Position numbers and translations under genes: made by a program. The notes beneath the pieces were generated by a model. It made no database searches. It worked only from the letters and a program-made list of their open reading frames with translations, and was not told the DNA's origin. Positions 52,640-62,077 of a DNA stretch of 64,000 nt are shown piece after piece. The stretch comes from Corynebacterium jeikeium (lineage in GTDB: Bacteria > Actinomycetota > Actinomycetes > Mycobacteriales > Mycobacteriaceae), in NCBI RefSeq assembly GCF_000738175.1, contig NZ_JFCH01000007.1:1-64000 (forward strand), given 5' to 3'. Numbering within the stretch: position 1 is the first letter of the stretch; each line of letters opens with the position of its first letter.

Positions 52640-53856
52640 TCGCGCCGCATGGCGGCAAAGGCGGTGACGAGGGCGATGAGAGTCAACAGCATCAACCACC
52701 CGATAAACAGGCCCCAACCGTGGGCGAAGAAGTAACCGGAGACCCAGCCGATGAGGGAAGAGCCCAGGTAGTAGCTCAAGATGTACAAGCTGGAAGCTTC
52801 GGCGCGATCCTGCTCGGCGACCTCGCCGACCCACGCGCTGGCGATCGAGTGGGCGGGGAAGAAAGTAGCGGTGAAGATCAGGACTGCCACCAGCGTGGTG
52901 GGAACCGTCGGGATGAAAGCCAACAAGAGACCCGCAAGAGCCATGGCGATGCAGGCGACCACGACCTTCGCCTGGCCATAGCGGTTCACCATCTTGCCCG
53001 TGCGTGTGGAGGTCCACGTGCCCGACAGGTAGATGACGAAAACCAGCGCGGCCAGGGACTCCGGCAGGCCGAAGGTATTAATCAGCCGGAAGGTCATGTA
53101 GTTGTACATGGAAACGAAGCTGCCCATCAAAAGGAATGGCAACAGGAAGAGCTTCAGCAAGATCGGGTCGCGCAGGTGGTTGGCGAAAGCATGCACCTCG
53201 TGGGACAGGGTGATCTTCTTCGGGGTGAAGAAGCGCTGCTGTGGCAGCACCCAGGTGGTCACAAGTGCCATCGAAAACGCGAAGAGGGCGCTGAGCAGGG
53301 TGGCAATGCGCCAATCTGTGAACTCCAGCGCGATGCCCGGGATCAGCCTGCCGATCAGGCCGCCCAGCGAGTTGCCCGCAATATAGAACCCCATGATGCG
53401 GGGCAAGTAGCTGCGGTCGATCTCCTCGGAGAGGAAGGCCATGGTCACCGCCGGGACGCCCGCCACCGCGAAGCCCTGCAGCAGGCGCAGCGCGATGATC
53501 GACTGGATCGAGGGTAGGGCGACCAAGGCGATGGAAAGGAGGGTGGCTGCCAAGACAGATGCCTGGATCACGCGGCGGCGGCCGAAGCGCTCGGAAACCA
53601 CGCTGAGCGGAATGACCATGAAAGCCAGGCCGCCCGTGGTGGCGGAGACGGTCAGTGCGGCCAGTGAGGGCGAAATGCCGAAGTCTTCCGACAGTGCCGG
53701 GAGGACAGCCTGGGTGGCGTAGAGAGCGTTGTACGAAGCCAGGCCTGAACACAAGGAGGCGATGAGTGCCATCTTGTAGCCCTTATCCTCCGGGGTGAGG
53801 GGGCGAACGTCTGCGGTGTTCGCAGTGTCTGCAGTGTCTGCGAGGGTGTCCGTCAC
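52624..53856 (-). CDS. MFS transporter (DHA1/YnfM-like)
   Basis: The 410-aa protein has about 12 membrane segments. Motif A appears as SERFGRRRVIQ after helix 2, and a second copy as MVNRYGQAK after helix 8. The GTG at 53856 is chosen because AGGAAGGA lies 10 nt upstream; the longer frame to 53934 has no such site. The first 20 residues are Asp/Thr/Ala repeats. It is divergent from a LysR regulator, which probably controls it. Substrate unknown. Confidence 0.88.
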   Translation of the reverse strand: MTDTLADTADTANTADVRPLTPEDKGYKMALIASLCSGLASYNALYATQAVLPALSEDFGISPSLAALTVSATTGGLAFMVIPLSVVSERFGRRRVIQASVLAATLLSIALVALPSIQSIIALRLLQGFAVAGVPAVTMAFLSEEIDRSYLPRIMGFYIAGNSLGGLIGRLIPGIALEFTDWRIATLLSALFAFSMALVTTWVLPQQRFFTPKKITLSHEVHAFANHLRDPILLKLFLLPFLLMGSFVSMYNYMTFRLINTFGLPESLAALVFVIYLSGTWTSTRTGKMVNRYGQAKVVVACIAMALAGLLLAFIPTVPTTLVAVLIFTATFFPAHSIASAWVGEVAEQDRAEASSLYILSYYLGSSLIGWVSGYFFAHGWGLFIGWLMLLTLIALVTAFAAMRRDKAVS

Positions 53857-54001
53857 CGATGAAGGTCCTTCCTGCGGGTCTGGGTAATTCTCTAGCGGCT
53901 CATGCCCACAATCGATGTATCTAGTGTGGCGCAACCAGTATCAATTCACTAAATGCAATAAATAGCTTTAGCTGTCCCGGAAGGCGCATATGCTGAGGTG
54001 T

Positions 54002-54023
54002 GGGCGTCAATAAGAAGGGCAAG
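54002..54023 (+). repeat. Dispersed GGCGTCA element in a 5' leader
   Basis: Core at 54003-54009, arm ATAAGAAGGGCA. It falls between the TATGCT box (53989-53994) and the LysR start. Confidence 0.7.
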
Positions 54024-54053
54024 AAGGTAAGGCAAAAAAGGAAGATACAGAGC

Positions 54054-54962
54054 GTGAAAGACCTAACGTGGCTCCTGGACCTGGCTGAAACCCAGAACAT
54101 GGTGGATACGTCGCTGCGCCTGGGGATCAGTCAGTCGGCGCTTTCGCGGAGGCTATCGGCGCTGGAAAGAGAGCTCGGTGCGGAGCTGTTCGACCGCAAC
54201 GGCAGGCACCTCGCCCTCAACGAATGCGGAGCCGCGCTGGCCAGGTATGCCCGCGAGGCCGACGAAGCGTGGCAGCGGGGAGTCGACGAGGTACACCGGC
54301 TGATGGATCCGGAGCGGGGAACCGTGCGCGTGGACTTCATGCACTCGCTGGGAACGTGGATGGTGCCGCAGCTGCTGCGGGAGTTCAGAAACGCGCACCC
54401 GCAGGTGAAGTTCGAGCTGGTGCAAGGCGCCGCACGGCCACTGACGGACCGTGTAATTGCGGGGGAATCCGACGTGGCGATGGTGGGGCCGAAGCCCCAT
54501 GCGCTGGTGGAGGACGGCGAAGTGCGATGGCAGCAGCTGGCCACCCAAAGGCTGGCAATGGCGGTGCCGACGAACCACCGCTGGGCGGGGCGCACAAGCA
54601 TCAGCATCACAGAGGCCGCGGACGAGCCCTTCGTGGCCATGCTGCCGGGGTACGGAACCCGTATGCTGTTGGACGATCTGGCGGCCGCGGCGGGCTTCCG
54701 GCCACGCCTGGTATTTGAGTCGATGGAGCTGACCACGATGGCGGGACTGGTAAGCGCCGGACTGGGCGTGGCCCTGCTGCCGATGGGGGACCCGAACCTG
54801 GTGGTCGCGGGCATAGAAATGCTCCCCCTCGAGGAAGACCGCGAGAGGGAGCTGGGAATGGTCTGGAGCGCACGGGCCCGGTCGGCGCCCGCCGCCGAGG
54901 CGTTCCGTGCGTTCGTTGTGGACCAGGCGGTTCGGCGCGACGGCAGACTGCGCTTTGGCTAG
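54054..54962 (+). CDS. LysR-family transcriptional regulator
   Basis: The 302-aa protein has an N-terminal winged HTH (DLTWLLDLAETQNM..., GISQSALSRRLSALERELGAELFDR) and a periplasmic-binding-like effector domain. The GTG at 54054 is preferred: it begins the conserved fold and has AAAGGAAG upstream. A GTG at 54000 would add 18 very basic residues encoded by the dispersed element. It is divergent from the MFS gene, the usual regulator-target layout. Confidence 0.9.
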   Translation: MKDLTWLLDLAETQNMVDTSLRLGISQSALSRRLSALERELGAELFDRNGRHLALNECGAALARYAREADEAWQRGVDEVHRLMDPERGTVRVDFMHSLGTWMVPQLLREFRNAHPQVKFELVQGAARPLTDRVIAGESDVAMVGPKPHALVEDGEVRWQQLATQRLAMAVPTNHRWAGRTSISITEAADEPFVAMLPGYGTRMLLDDLAAAAGFRPRLVFESMELTTMAGLVSAGLGVALLPMGDPNLVVAGIEMLPLEEDRERELGMVWSARARSAPAAEAFRAFVVDQAVRRDGRLRFG

Positions 54963-54972
54963 GCGCTGAACC

Positions 54973-57075
54973 TTAAGCGCCGATGGTGCCGAAGTCGTCC
55001 TTCCAGGCAACCACGGTCGCCGGGCGGGCGATGGAGTCGCCGCCATCCGGCCAGTGGGAGGTAGAAGTCTTGACGGTAGCCTCTTCGTCCTCACCCGGGT
55101 GCTGAACGTTGACGATCACGCGCTTGTCGAAGACCAGCGGGCCACAGGTCTCGGCGCCAGCCGGGACAGTCAGGAACTGCTTGGTCAGGCCGCGGGTCTC
55201 GCCCTCCAGGGCGACAGCGAATAGGCCGTCATTGGACTCCAGGGCGTTGCCGTCGGTGGAAACCCACAGGTTGCCGAAGGAGTCGAAGGTGACGTTGTCC
55301 GGGCAGGAGATCGGGGAGACCTTGGACTTGTCGAAGCCGCCGAAGTAGGTCTCGGCCTCGTCCGGGTCACCGCACACCAGCAGCAGGTTCCACTTGAGTT
55401 CCTCGCCGGTGAAGTCGTCCTCGATCTCGAGAACCATGCCGTTCTTGTTCTCCTTGATCGGGGCGTACTCCTTGACTTCTTCGTAGTCCTTGCCCTCTTC
55501 CTGCACGCCGCGGTACTTGTTGTTGGTCAGAGCAGCGTAGATCTTGCCGGTGGTCGGGTGCGGTTCGACATCCTCCGGGCGGTCCATCTTGGTAGCGCCG
55601 ACCTTGTCGCCAGCCTCACGGGTGTAGATGATGACCTCTTCAGCGGACATGCCGTCGACGTGGGACTCGGCGGAGCCGTCCTCCTTGACGGTGACCAGCT
55701 TGATCCACTTGCCGGTGCCGTCGCACTCCTCGCCCTTCGGCGGGTTCTCCGGGTCGAAGTCCTTGTTGTTGCCCTCGAAGGTGGCAACGTATAGGGTGCC
55801 CTCGTCCAGGATCTTCATGTTCTCTTCGCGATCCTTGTCGGTGTTGCCGCTGCGGATCTTGCGGGAGGAGACGAACTTGTAGATGTACTCGAAGCGGGAG
55901 TCGTCGCCGGAGTACGCAACCACGGTGCCGTCGTTGGTGACGTGGATGTTGGAGCCCTCGTGCTTGAAGCGGCCCAGAGCGGTGTGCTTCACCGGGGTGG
56001 ACTTCGGATCCCACGGGTTCACCTCAACCACGTAGTTGAAGCGGTTCGGCTCGTTGGGCTCCTTGGTCACGTCGAAGCGGTCGTAGTGCTTCTCCCACTG
56101 GCGAGCGGTCTTGGCATCCTCGATGCCGTAACGGCTCAGGCGCTCGCGGACCTTCTCGTCCTTGACGTTCTCGCCACCGGCGAAGTACTGGTCCACGTTC
56201 TCCTCACCGGAGAGGATGGTGCCCCACGGGGTCACGCCACCGGAGCAGTTGTTGAAGGTGCCCTTGACGATCTTGCCTTCCTTGTCGTCAGAGGTCTTCA
56301 CCAGCTTGTGGCCAACAATCGGGCCACGCAGCTCGAACTCGGTGTTGCCGGTCAGGCGACGGTTGTACTTGCCCATGACGGGCTTGAGCTTGCCGTCCTT
56401 ATCGTTGCCCTCAACCTCGACGATGGACATGCCGTGGTTGGCCAGCTCGATGTCCACGTGCTCCTTGGAGGGGTTCTCCAGGTCGTAGTCCGGGATCATC
56501 TGCTGCGGGGTGGTGTACTCGTGGTTAGAGACCAGCAGGAAACGGTTGTCCTCGCCCTCGATCGGCAGCAGTGCCGCGAAGTCGCAGTTGAAGCCGTACT
56601 GCTTAGCGGCCTGCTCCGCGGTCTGGTTGTCTACGTCGAACTCCTCGGCGCCTTCCTCGACCGGGTCGCCCCAGCGGATAACAACCTCGGACTTGTAGCC
56701 GGCCGGAACAACAACCTCGTCCTTGGTGTTCGGCTCGACCATTTCGAACTTCAGGCCGTCCGGAGCGTCTGCGCTGTTGCCGGAACCGCCATTGTTCTCG
56801 CCGTTGCCGCCCTTAGCGCTGTTGCCCTCACCGTTGTCGTCGCTGCAAGCTGCCAGGAAGGAAGCGCCGCCAACGGTGACCATGGCGGCACCACCGGCGC
56901 GCAGTGCGGTGCGGCGCGAGAAGGTGCCCTGGATCAGGTCCATGAAGTAGTTGTTGTCGGACTTGTTGTTCACCGGCTTGGAGCAAGCGTCGCCGCACTT
57001 GTACACGCAGGTGCGGTGGGAACGGCTGGACGTGAAGTCCATCTTCTTCAGCAGGTTGCGACCCTTAAGGCCCAT
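54973..57075 (-). CDS. phoX: PhoX-family alkaline phosphatase, Tat-exported, lipoprotein-like
   Basis: The 700-aa protein has a long N-region and a twin-arginine signal (FSRRTALRAGGAAMV) ending in a lipobox-like FLAAC near residue 75. Then follows the PhoX/DUF839 beta-propeller: DLENPSKEH, NNCSGGVTPWGTILSGEENVDQYF, EVNPWDPKSTPVKHTALGRFKHEG, and PDNVTFDSFGNLWVSTDG. PhoX uses Fe/Ca to hydrolyse phosphomonoesters outside the cell. The ATG has GAGGAGA upstream. It is convergent with the LysR gene. Confidence 0.92.
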   Translation of the reverse strand: MGLKGRNLLKKMDFTSSRSHRTCVYKCGDACSKPVNNKSDNNYFMDLIQGTFSRRTALRAGGAAMVTVGGASFLAACSDDNGEGNSAKGGNGENNGGSGNSADAPDGLKFEMVEPNTKDEVVVPAGYKSEVVIRWGDPVEEGAEEFDVDNQTAEQAAKQYGFNCDFAALLPIEGEDNRFLLVSNHEYTTPQQMIPDYDLENPSKEHVDIELANHGMSIVEVEGNDKDGKLKPVMGKYNRRLTGNTEFELRGPIVGHKLVKTSDDKEGKIVKGTFNNCSGGVTPWGTILSGEENVDQYFAGGENVKDEKVRERLSRYGIEDAKTARQWEKHYDRFDVTKEPNEPNRFNYVVEVNPWDPKSTPVKHTALGRFKHEGSNIHVTNDGTVVAYSGDDSRFEYIYKFVSSRKIRSGNTDKDREENMKILDEGTLYVATFEGNNKDFDPENPPKGEECDGTGKWIKLVTVKEDGSAESHVDGMSAEEVIIYTREAGDKVGATKMDRPEDVEPHPTTGKIYAALTNNKYRGVQEEGKDYEEVKEYAPIKENKNGMVLEIEDDFTGEELKWNLLLVCGDPDEAETYFGGFDKSKVSPISCPDNVTFDSFGNLWVSTDGNALESNDGLFAVALEGETRGLTKQFLTVPAGAETCGPLVFDKRVIVNVQHPGEDEEATVKTSTSHWPDGGDSIARPATVVAWKDDFGTIGA

Positions 57076-57165
57076 GGGGATCTCTCCTCAGTGTTCGTCA
57101 GTCTTTGTCAGAGTTCGTCAGCAGCAGTGTGCAGATTGCTCACAAGACTCTAAGCAACGCGAAAG

Positions 57166-57198
57166 AACCTGACGTAGCGCGAAGATGTACGTCAGGTT
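57166..57198 (-). terminator. Terminator of the DUF3054 gene
   Basis: A perfect 11-bp inverted repeat, AACCTGACGTA and TACGTCAGGTT with an 11-nt loop, follows the DUF3054 stop. On the minus strand it ends in GGTTCTTTC. Confidence 0.7.
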
Positions 57199-57217
57199 AA
57201 TTAAGCTGAAATGTGTT

Positions 57218-57703
57218 TCACTTGCCGAACATTCGGCCCATGCGCTTCATGCGAGAAAGTCTGCGCAGCCGTCCCAGGCGGAAAGCACCGCGCCAACCGA
57301 ACAGCAACAGGCCGCTCATCACGGTGGCTACGATCATGAAAGACCAATGGGGAACCTCCCCGTGGCGCACGCCCCAGATCCCCAGCCCGGCGATCACGTT
57401 GACGATCCAGACCAACGCACCGGTGGAGAACTCGAAACCGCTGAAGCCTGTCCCCTTGGCACTTCCCGGCCGAATCACGCCGATCCACAGCATCGCCCAC
57501 GCGATCGCCACACCGATGAGGAAAGGCCAGGAGGTATCCAGCCAGCCGCCGAAGCTCAGCGGCATCTCCGGAGTGTTGTGTGCAATGCGCGCCAGCAGGG
57601 CGAACAGTAGGACGGCGATTACGTCGAGAAACAGCGCGACCCCCGGCGATCGTTGGGTGGTGCCAGGGGTGTCTCCAGTGGAGGTGCTATCGAGGTTGCT
57701 CAT
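57218..57703 (-). CDS. DUF3054-family membrane protein
   Basis: The 161-aa protein has four hydrophobic helices. The family-like motifs are DVIAVLLFALLARIAHN, SWPFLIGVAIAWAMLW and GALVWIVNVIAGLGIW. The basic C-terminal tail (RLGRLRRLSRMKRMGRMFGK) is probably cytoplasmic. TAAGAT lies 7 nt before the ATG. Function unknown. Confidence 0.8.
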   Translation of the reverse strand: MSNLDSTSTGDTPGTTQRSPGVALFLDVIAVLLFALLARIAHNTPEMPLSFGGWLDTSWPFLIGVAIAWAMLWIGVIRPGSAKGTGFSGFEFSTGALVWIVNVIAGLGIWGVRHGEVPHWSFMIVATVMSGLLLFGWRGAFRLGRLRRLSRMKRMGRMFGK

Positions 57704-57710
57704 GACCCTA

Positions 57711-57716
57711 ATCTTA
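57711..57716 (-). promoter_or_regulatory. -10 box of the DUF3054 gene (leaderless)
   Basis: TAAGAT on the minus strand, 7 nt before ATG 57703. Confidence 0.55.
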
Positions 57717-57733
57717 CTGTGCTCGACCGAGCC

Positions 57734-58804
57734 TTATTGTGCCCTGCCGACGGGTTCTTCCTGCTTTTCTTCTTGACGCCCCTTCTCCGCGGCTGCATTC
57801 TCAGCATTGCTTTTGGGGTTGACCATCTTGGTGGCGAAAAAGACGATCCATCCCACCAACGTCAGCCCCACGAAGCTGAGCATGCGGAAGACGATGACGG
57901 CTCCGAATGCCTGAACGGAGGTCAGGGTGCCGAATCCGACCAGGGCACTGGTCAGTGCGACATCCACCGTACCAAGACCGCCGGGGGTGACCTGTGCCTG
58001 GCCCACCAGTTTGGCGGTGAGGAAGGCCAGTACCACGCCCGCGATAGGAGGGGTGGCGCCGACGGCGTAGATGCAGGCCAGTAGGCAGAGGATCTCGAAA
58101 ACCCAGTTGCCCAGGCTGGCGGCGATCGCGACGGCCAGTTTGGTCAGTGGCAGTTCCACGGCCGACAGCTGGCGGGAGAACCCGCGGACATTGTCGGTGA
58201 AGCGGTCAACGGGCTTGCCACGGCGGGCGTTGAAAGTCCGCAGTCGGTTGACTAGCCAGCGCTCCACCTTGTCCCGGTTCTTTGCCACCCAGTTGGTGAG
58301 GATCGCTAGTGCAACAAGGGCGATCAGGGACATCGCCAACGTCAACGGCTTAACTGGCAGCCCTAGGAAGAACACAGCACCGATGGCCAGGATCGCCATG
58401 CCGCCGCCAGCTAGCGCTCCCGAAAGCAGCATGTACCAGCTGGCAATTACGGCAGTGGCGCCCCACTTGAGTTGCTCGCGGAAGATCATGGCCGCCGACA
58501 ACGCGGGTCCGCCGGGGAAAGTCGAGGACCAGGCGTTAGCTGCCAGACCCAGCGAGTTGGCGCTGATGCGCTTCACCTTCACTCCGGCGCTGCGCAGCAG
58601 CACCACCATCACCTCGGCCTGCGCGACCATGGAGACCGCGAGTGCCAGGATGGCCAGACCGATCCAGCGCTTGTCGGCGTGAGCCAGCTCGCGCCAGCCG
58701 TCGCCAATGAAGTGCAGGTGCTCCCGGGCGAGGAAGGCGATGATGCCAATCAGCGCCAGGCTGAGCCGAGCCCTGACTTCTGTGCGCCGCCACAAATCAC
58801 GCAT
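57734..58804 (-). CDS. UPF0104 / LPG-synthase-TM-like membrane protein
   Basis: The 356-aa polytopic protein resembles the flippase-like membrane domain of lysyl-phosphatidylglycerol synthases, without the transferase domain. Typical pieces are AEVMVVLLRSAGVKVKR, NAWSSTFPGGPALSAAMIFRE and VTPGGLGTVDVALTSALV. It starts in an overlap (TAATG) with the mmpL3 stop, so it is translationally coupled. A role with lipid or mycolate transport is an inference from context. Confidence 0.85.
   Translation of the reverse strand: MRDLWRRTEVRARLSLALIGIIAFLAREHLHFIGDGWRELAHADKRWIGLAILALAVSMVAQAEVMVVLLRSAGVKVKRISANSLGLAANAWSSTFPGGPALSAAMIFREQLKWGATAVIASWYMLLSGALAGGGMAILAIGAVFFLGLPVKPLTLAMSLIALVALAILTNWVAKNRDKVERWLVNRLRTFNARRGKPVDRFTDNVRGFSRQLSAVELPLTKLAVAIAASLGNWVFEILCLLACIYAVGATPPIAGVVLAFLTAKLVGQAQVTPGGLGTVDVALTSALVGFGTLTSVQAFGAVIVFRMLSFVGLTLVGWIVFFATKMVNPKSNAENAAAEKGRQEEKQEEPVGRAQ
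57759..57780 (-). repeat. Dispersed GGCGTCA element in coding DNA
   Basis: Minus-strand core 57780-57774, arm AGAAGAAAAGCAG. It encodes part of the charged C-terminal tail (KGRQEEKQE) of the UPF0104-like protein. Confidence 0.65.
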
Positions 58805-61173
58805 TAGCGCTCGCCTCCGCCCCCGCCGTCGGCCTGGGTGTCGGCCTCGCTGTTGGCTCGGCCGTCGGCATTCTCGCGGCTTTCTTCGACACGTCGCATC
58901 AGCTCCGCGAAAGGCAGGTTCCGCTGACGTGCGGGAGCCTCACCGGGGCGCTGGGCGGGCACGGGGGCGATGGCGTCCACACCAGAAAGTTCCGCAACCG
59001 TCACCCGCGACGAACGGGCAGCAGGGGCTGCCTCGTGCGGCGAGGATTCCAGCTTCTCGTTGTGCCCAACCTTTTCCGATAGGCGCTTGACCCACTTTGG
59101 CGTCCACCAATTGTCGGTGCCCAGCAGGTGCATGACGGATGGGACGAGGAGCATGCGGATGATTGTGGCGTCGAGTAGTAGCGCGATCACCATGCCGAAG
59201 GCGATGTACTTCATCATCACGATCGAGGAGAACCCGAAGGCGCCGCAGACCACGATCATGATTAGCGCGGCGGCGGTGATGATGCTGCCGGTGGTGGCTG
59301 TGCCGAAGCGGATCGCTTGATCCGTCGACGCACCCCGGGCGCGGGCCTCCACCATGCGGGAGACCAGGAATATCTCATAGTCGGTCGAGAGGCCGAAGAC
59401 GATGGCGATGATCAGCACCAGTACCGGGGAGGTCAGCGGCCCGGCGGTGAAGTTAAACATGCCCGCGCCGTGGCCGTCGACGAAGATCAACGTCAGCAGG
59501 CCGAGGGTTGCGCCGGTGCCCAGGATGTTCATGATCACAGCCTTGGCCGGAATGATCAGCGAGCCGAAGATCATGGCCATCAGAACGAAGCTGACAAGCA
59601 CGATATACAGCAACATCCACGGCAGTTTCTCGAACAGCGCGTCGATGGATTCGACCTCCAGGGCCGGAGTGCCGGCGACGTACACGTTGGCGCCGTCGAC
59701 GTTGATGTCCTCCAGAGCGTTGACAATGCGGTCATTGTCATCGCGGTCGGCAATGCCGGTGGACAGCACCGTCACGTCGTCCTTCGTGGGGCGCGAGACC
59801 TGGAACGGGGCCGTCAGTCCCGGAATCGCGTTGGCCTCCTTGTAGACCGCAGCCACGGTCTTGGAATCGCCCTCGATGACCAGCTTGATCGGGTCGGTGC
59901 GGAACTGCGGGAACTTCTCGGTGAACTCCTCCTGGTTCACGCGCGTCTGGTTCGACGGCGGCAGGTAGGTCTCGTTCATGCCACCCAGCTTGATGCCCGC
60001 AATCGGCACCGCCATCAGCAGCATGCCGCCGACGATCACGACCGTAAACAGCTTCGAGTGGCGCATGGCGAAGGCTGGGATGCGGCCCCAAATGCCTGCA
60101 ACCTGCTCGGAGCGACGGCGGGTCCGCTTCTTCTTAAACGACCACTTGTCGATGTTCGGCCCCAGCATCGCGAAGATACTCGGCAGCACAGCCACGGAAA
60201 GCAGTGCGGCCAGACCCACCGCGGAGATCGCGCCGAAGGCCACGGACTTCAGGAAGGCCTGCGGGAAGATGAACAAACCGGACAGCGCAACGGCCACCAT
60301 CGCTGCAGAGAAGACCACGGTCTTGCCCGCGGTGGCGGTGGTGTTGCGCACGGCGGTGCGAGTGTCGTGGCCCTCCGCCATCTCCTCGCGGAAGCGGGAG
60401 ACCATGAACAGGCCGTAGTCGATGGCCAGGCCCAGGCCCAGCAGCGTGACCACGGACTGCGCGAACACGTTGATCTGCGTGAAGCTAGCCAGGATCGCCA
60501 GCACACCCATGGAGCCCAGGATCGACAGGCCGCCCACCAGCAGCGGCATAAATGCGGCGATCAGGCCGCCGAAAACGATCAGCAGTAGCAGGCCCACGGC
60601 GGGCAGCGCGTAGATCTCGGCACGGTGAATATCGCCGGCCATGCCCTCGTCCAGGGAGTCCGAAACCGCCGTGGCGCCGGCGATCTTCACATCCACGCCC
60701 GGGGCACTGATGGCCCGCAGGTCGTCCTCGATCTTGCGGAAGTTGATCAGCACATCGTCTTCGATGCCCTGTAGACCGATGGAGGCGAAGGCCGCGGTGC
60801 CGTCCGGGTTGGCCATGGCCGCCGGGCCGCGGTTGAAGTAGCTGGTCACACCCCCGATCTCGTCGGGGTGATCCTTGCGCAGCTGCTCGATCTGCTGGGT
60901 TATGGACTGCTTGACCTCGTCCGAAGTCGCAGACCCCGGCTTATCGCCGGTGACCATCAGGATGACGTCCCCGTTGGCGTCACGACCAAAAACCTCTTGC
61001 TCGATCTGCGCAGCCTTCGTCGACTGCGAGTTCGGGTCGTCCCACCCCTCCTGGCTCATCCGGTCGGCCAGTTTCAGCCCAGCGACGACATACAGCACCA
61101 GGATCGCCGCGATGATCACCAGAGGGATCAGCCGGCGGAACCGGTAGGCGACATCGCCCCAAGAGCTAAACAA
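58804..61173 (-). CDS. mmpL3: MmpL3-type RND lipid exporter (trehalose monomycolate transport)
   Basis: The 789-aa transporter has 12 membrane helices and two external porter loops. The proton-relay Asp-Tyr pairs are in LGLGLAIDYGLFMVSRFREE and FGLSTDYEIFLVSRMVE. Synteny with trmB matches the MmpL3/CmpL1 locus, whose product exports trehalose monomycolate. The C-terminal cytoplasmic tail is about 110 residues, shorter than in mycobacteria. The start appears to be TTG at 61173 with GAAAGGA nine bases upstream. The stop overlaps the next gene. Confidence 0.92.
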   Translation of the reverse strand: MFSSWGDVAYRFRRLIPLVIIAAILVLYVVAGLKLADRMSQEGWDDPNSQSTKAAQIEQEVFGRDANGDVILMVTGDKPGSATSDEVKQSITQQIEQLRKDHPDEIGGVTSYFNRGPAAMANPDGTAAFASIGLQGIEDDVLINFRKIEDDLRAISAPGVDVKIAGATAVSDSLDEGMAGDIHRAEIYALPAVGLLLLIVFGGLIAAFMPLLVGGLSILGSMGVLAILASFTQINVFAQSVVTLLGLGLAIDYGLFMVSRFREEMAEGHDTRTAVRNTTATAGKTVVFSAAMVAVALSGLFIFPQAFLKSVAFGAISAVGLAALLSVAVLPSIFAMLGPNIDKWSFKKKRTRRRSEQVAGIWGRIPAFAMRHSKLFTVVIVGGMLLMAVPIAGIKLGGMNETYLPPSNQTRVNQEEFTEKFPQFRTDPIKLVIEGDSKTVAAVYKEANAIPGLTAPFQVSRPTKDDVTVLSTGIADRDDNDRIVNALEDINVDGANVYVAGTPALEVESIDALFEKLPWMLLYIVLVSFVLMAMIFGSLIIPAKAVIMNILGTGATLGLLTLIFVDGHGAGMFNFTAGPLTSPVLVLIIAIVFGLSTDYEIFLVSRMVEARARGASTDQAIRFGTATTGSIITAAALIMIVVCGAFGFSSIVMMKYIAFGMVIALLLDATIIRMLLVPSVMHLLGTDNWWTPKWVKRLSEKVGHNEKLESSPHEAAPAARSSRVTVAELSGVDAIAPVPAQRPGEAPARQRNLPFAELMRRVEESRENADGRANSEADTQADGGGGGER
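60975..60996 (+). repeat. Dispersed GGCGTCA element (weak copy)
   Basis: Core at 60976-60982, arm CGACCAAAAACC, within mmpL3. Confidence 0.4.
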
Positions 61174-61260
61174 CGTGAGTGGTCCTTTCTATAACGCCAG
61201 AATTCCCTCTAGTCTACGAATCCGACCAGGGCGAACAGCAAATTTTCCGGGGCGTGTTAG

Positions 61261-62016
61261 CTATTTCTTCCGCCACAGGTACTCGCGGATGATGTGTTCC
61301 TTGTCCAGGCCCTTGCCCTCGAACTTGGTGATTACCTGGCGGTCCGTCAGCTGTGGAATGTCCGACTGGTCCTCGGGCCAGCCCAGGTATTCCAGCTGCT
61401 CTTCGATCTCCACCAGCTCTTCGATCCACTCTGCGTAGTCCGCGTGGTCGGTGGCGATATGCAGAATGCCGCCCGGCTTGAGGCGGGAGGCGATCAGGTG
61501 CAGCGTGCCGGATTGCACGATGCGTCGCTTGTGGTGGCGGGCCTTGGGCCACGGATCCGGGAAGTAGATGCGCACGCCGGACAGCGACTCGGGTGCGAAC
61601 ATGCGCTGCAGGACTTCTACGCCGTCGCCGCGGATCATGCGCACGTTGTGAATGTCGCCGCGCACCACGGAACCCAGCAGCTTGGCCAGCCCGGGGCGGT
61701 AAAGCTCGACGGCGACGATGTTCTTTTCCGCCTCCAGCGGCGCCATCGCGGCGGTCGAGGTGCCCGTCCCGGAGCCAATTTCCACAATTGTTTCGGCATC
61801 GCGGCCGAACCATTCGGGCAGGTCAATGACCTCGTCGGCGAGGACTTTGCCCAGTTTAGGCCAGTGTTCGTTCCATAGGGCCTCCTGGTTGTCGGTCAGG
61901 GTGCCGCGCCGGAAGCTAAAGTTTCCCAGTCGCGGATAGTCGCGACCGTCGTTAAACTCTGTCTGTAGTGGGCGGCCTGGGGGAAGGCTGCCTGGCGTGT
62001 TATCGGAATTATTCAT
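61261..62016 (-). CDS. trmB: tRNA (guanine-N7-)-methyltransferase
   Basis: The 251-aa enzyme makes m7G46 in tRNA. The SAM motif is [15 protein letters not shown]. The TrmB signature [16 protein letters not shown] is complete, as is the late [13 protein letters not shown]. The start is the ATG at 62016; a much longer frame upstream is a shadow. It precedes mmpL3 in the same direction with an 87-bp gap, the conserved corynebacterial/mycobacterial order. Confidence 0.95.
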   Translation of the reverse strand: MNNSDNTPGSLPPGRPLQTEFNDGRDYPRLGNFSFRRGTLTDNQEALWNEHWPKLGKVLADEVIDLPEWFGRDAETIVEIGSGTGTSTAAMAPLEAEKNIVAVELYRPGLAKLLGSVVRGDIHNVRMIRGDGVEVLQRMFAPESLSGVRIYFPDPWPKARHHKRRIVQSGTLHLIASRLKPGGILHIATDHADYAEWIEELVEIEEQLEYLGWPEDQSDIPQLTDRQVITKFEGKGLDKEHIIREYLWRKK

Positions 62017-62077
62017 CCAGACCATTCTTGCAGATGGCCTGCGGAATGTCTTAAGCCAAGTGGGGGACTTAACAAAG

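Noticed and set aside
55942..57153. A 403-codon open frame antisense to phoX.
   Set aside because: It is a shadow of the phoX reading frame and has typical shadow composition.
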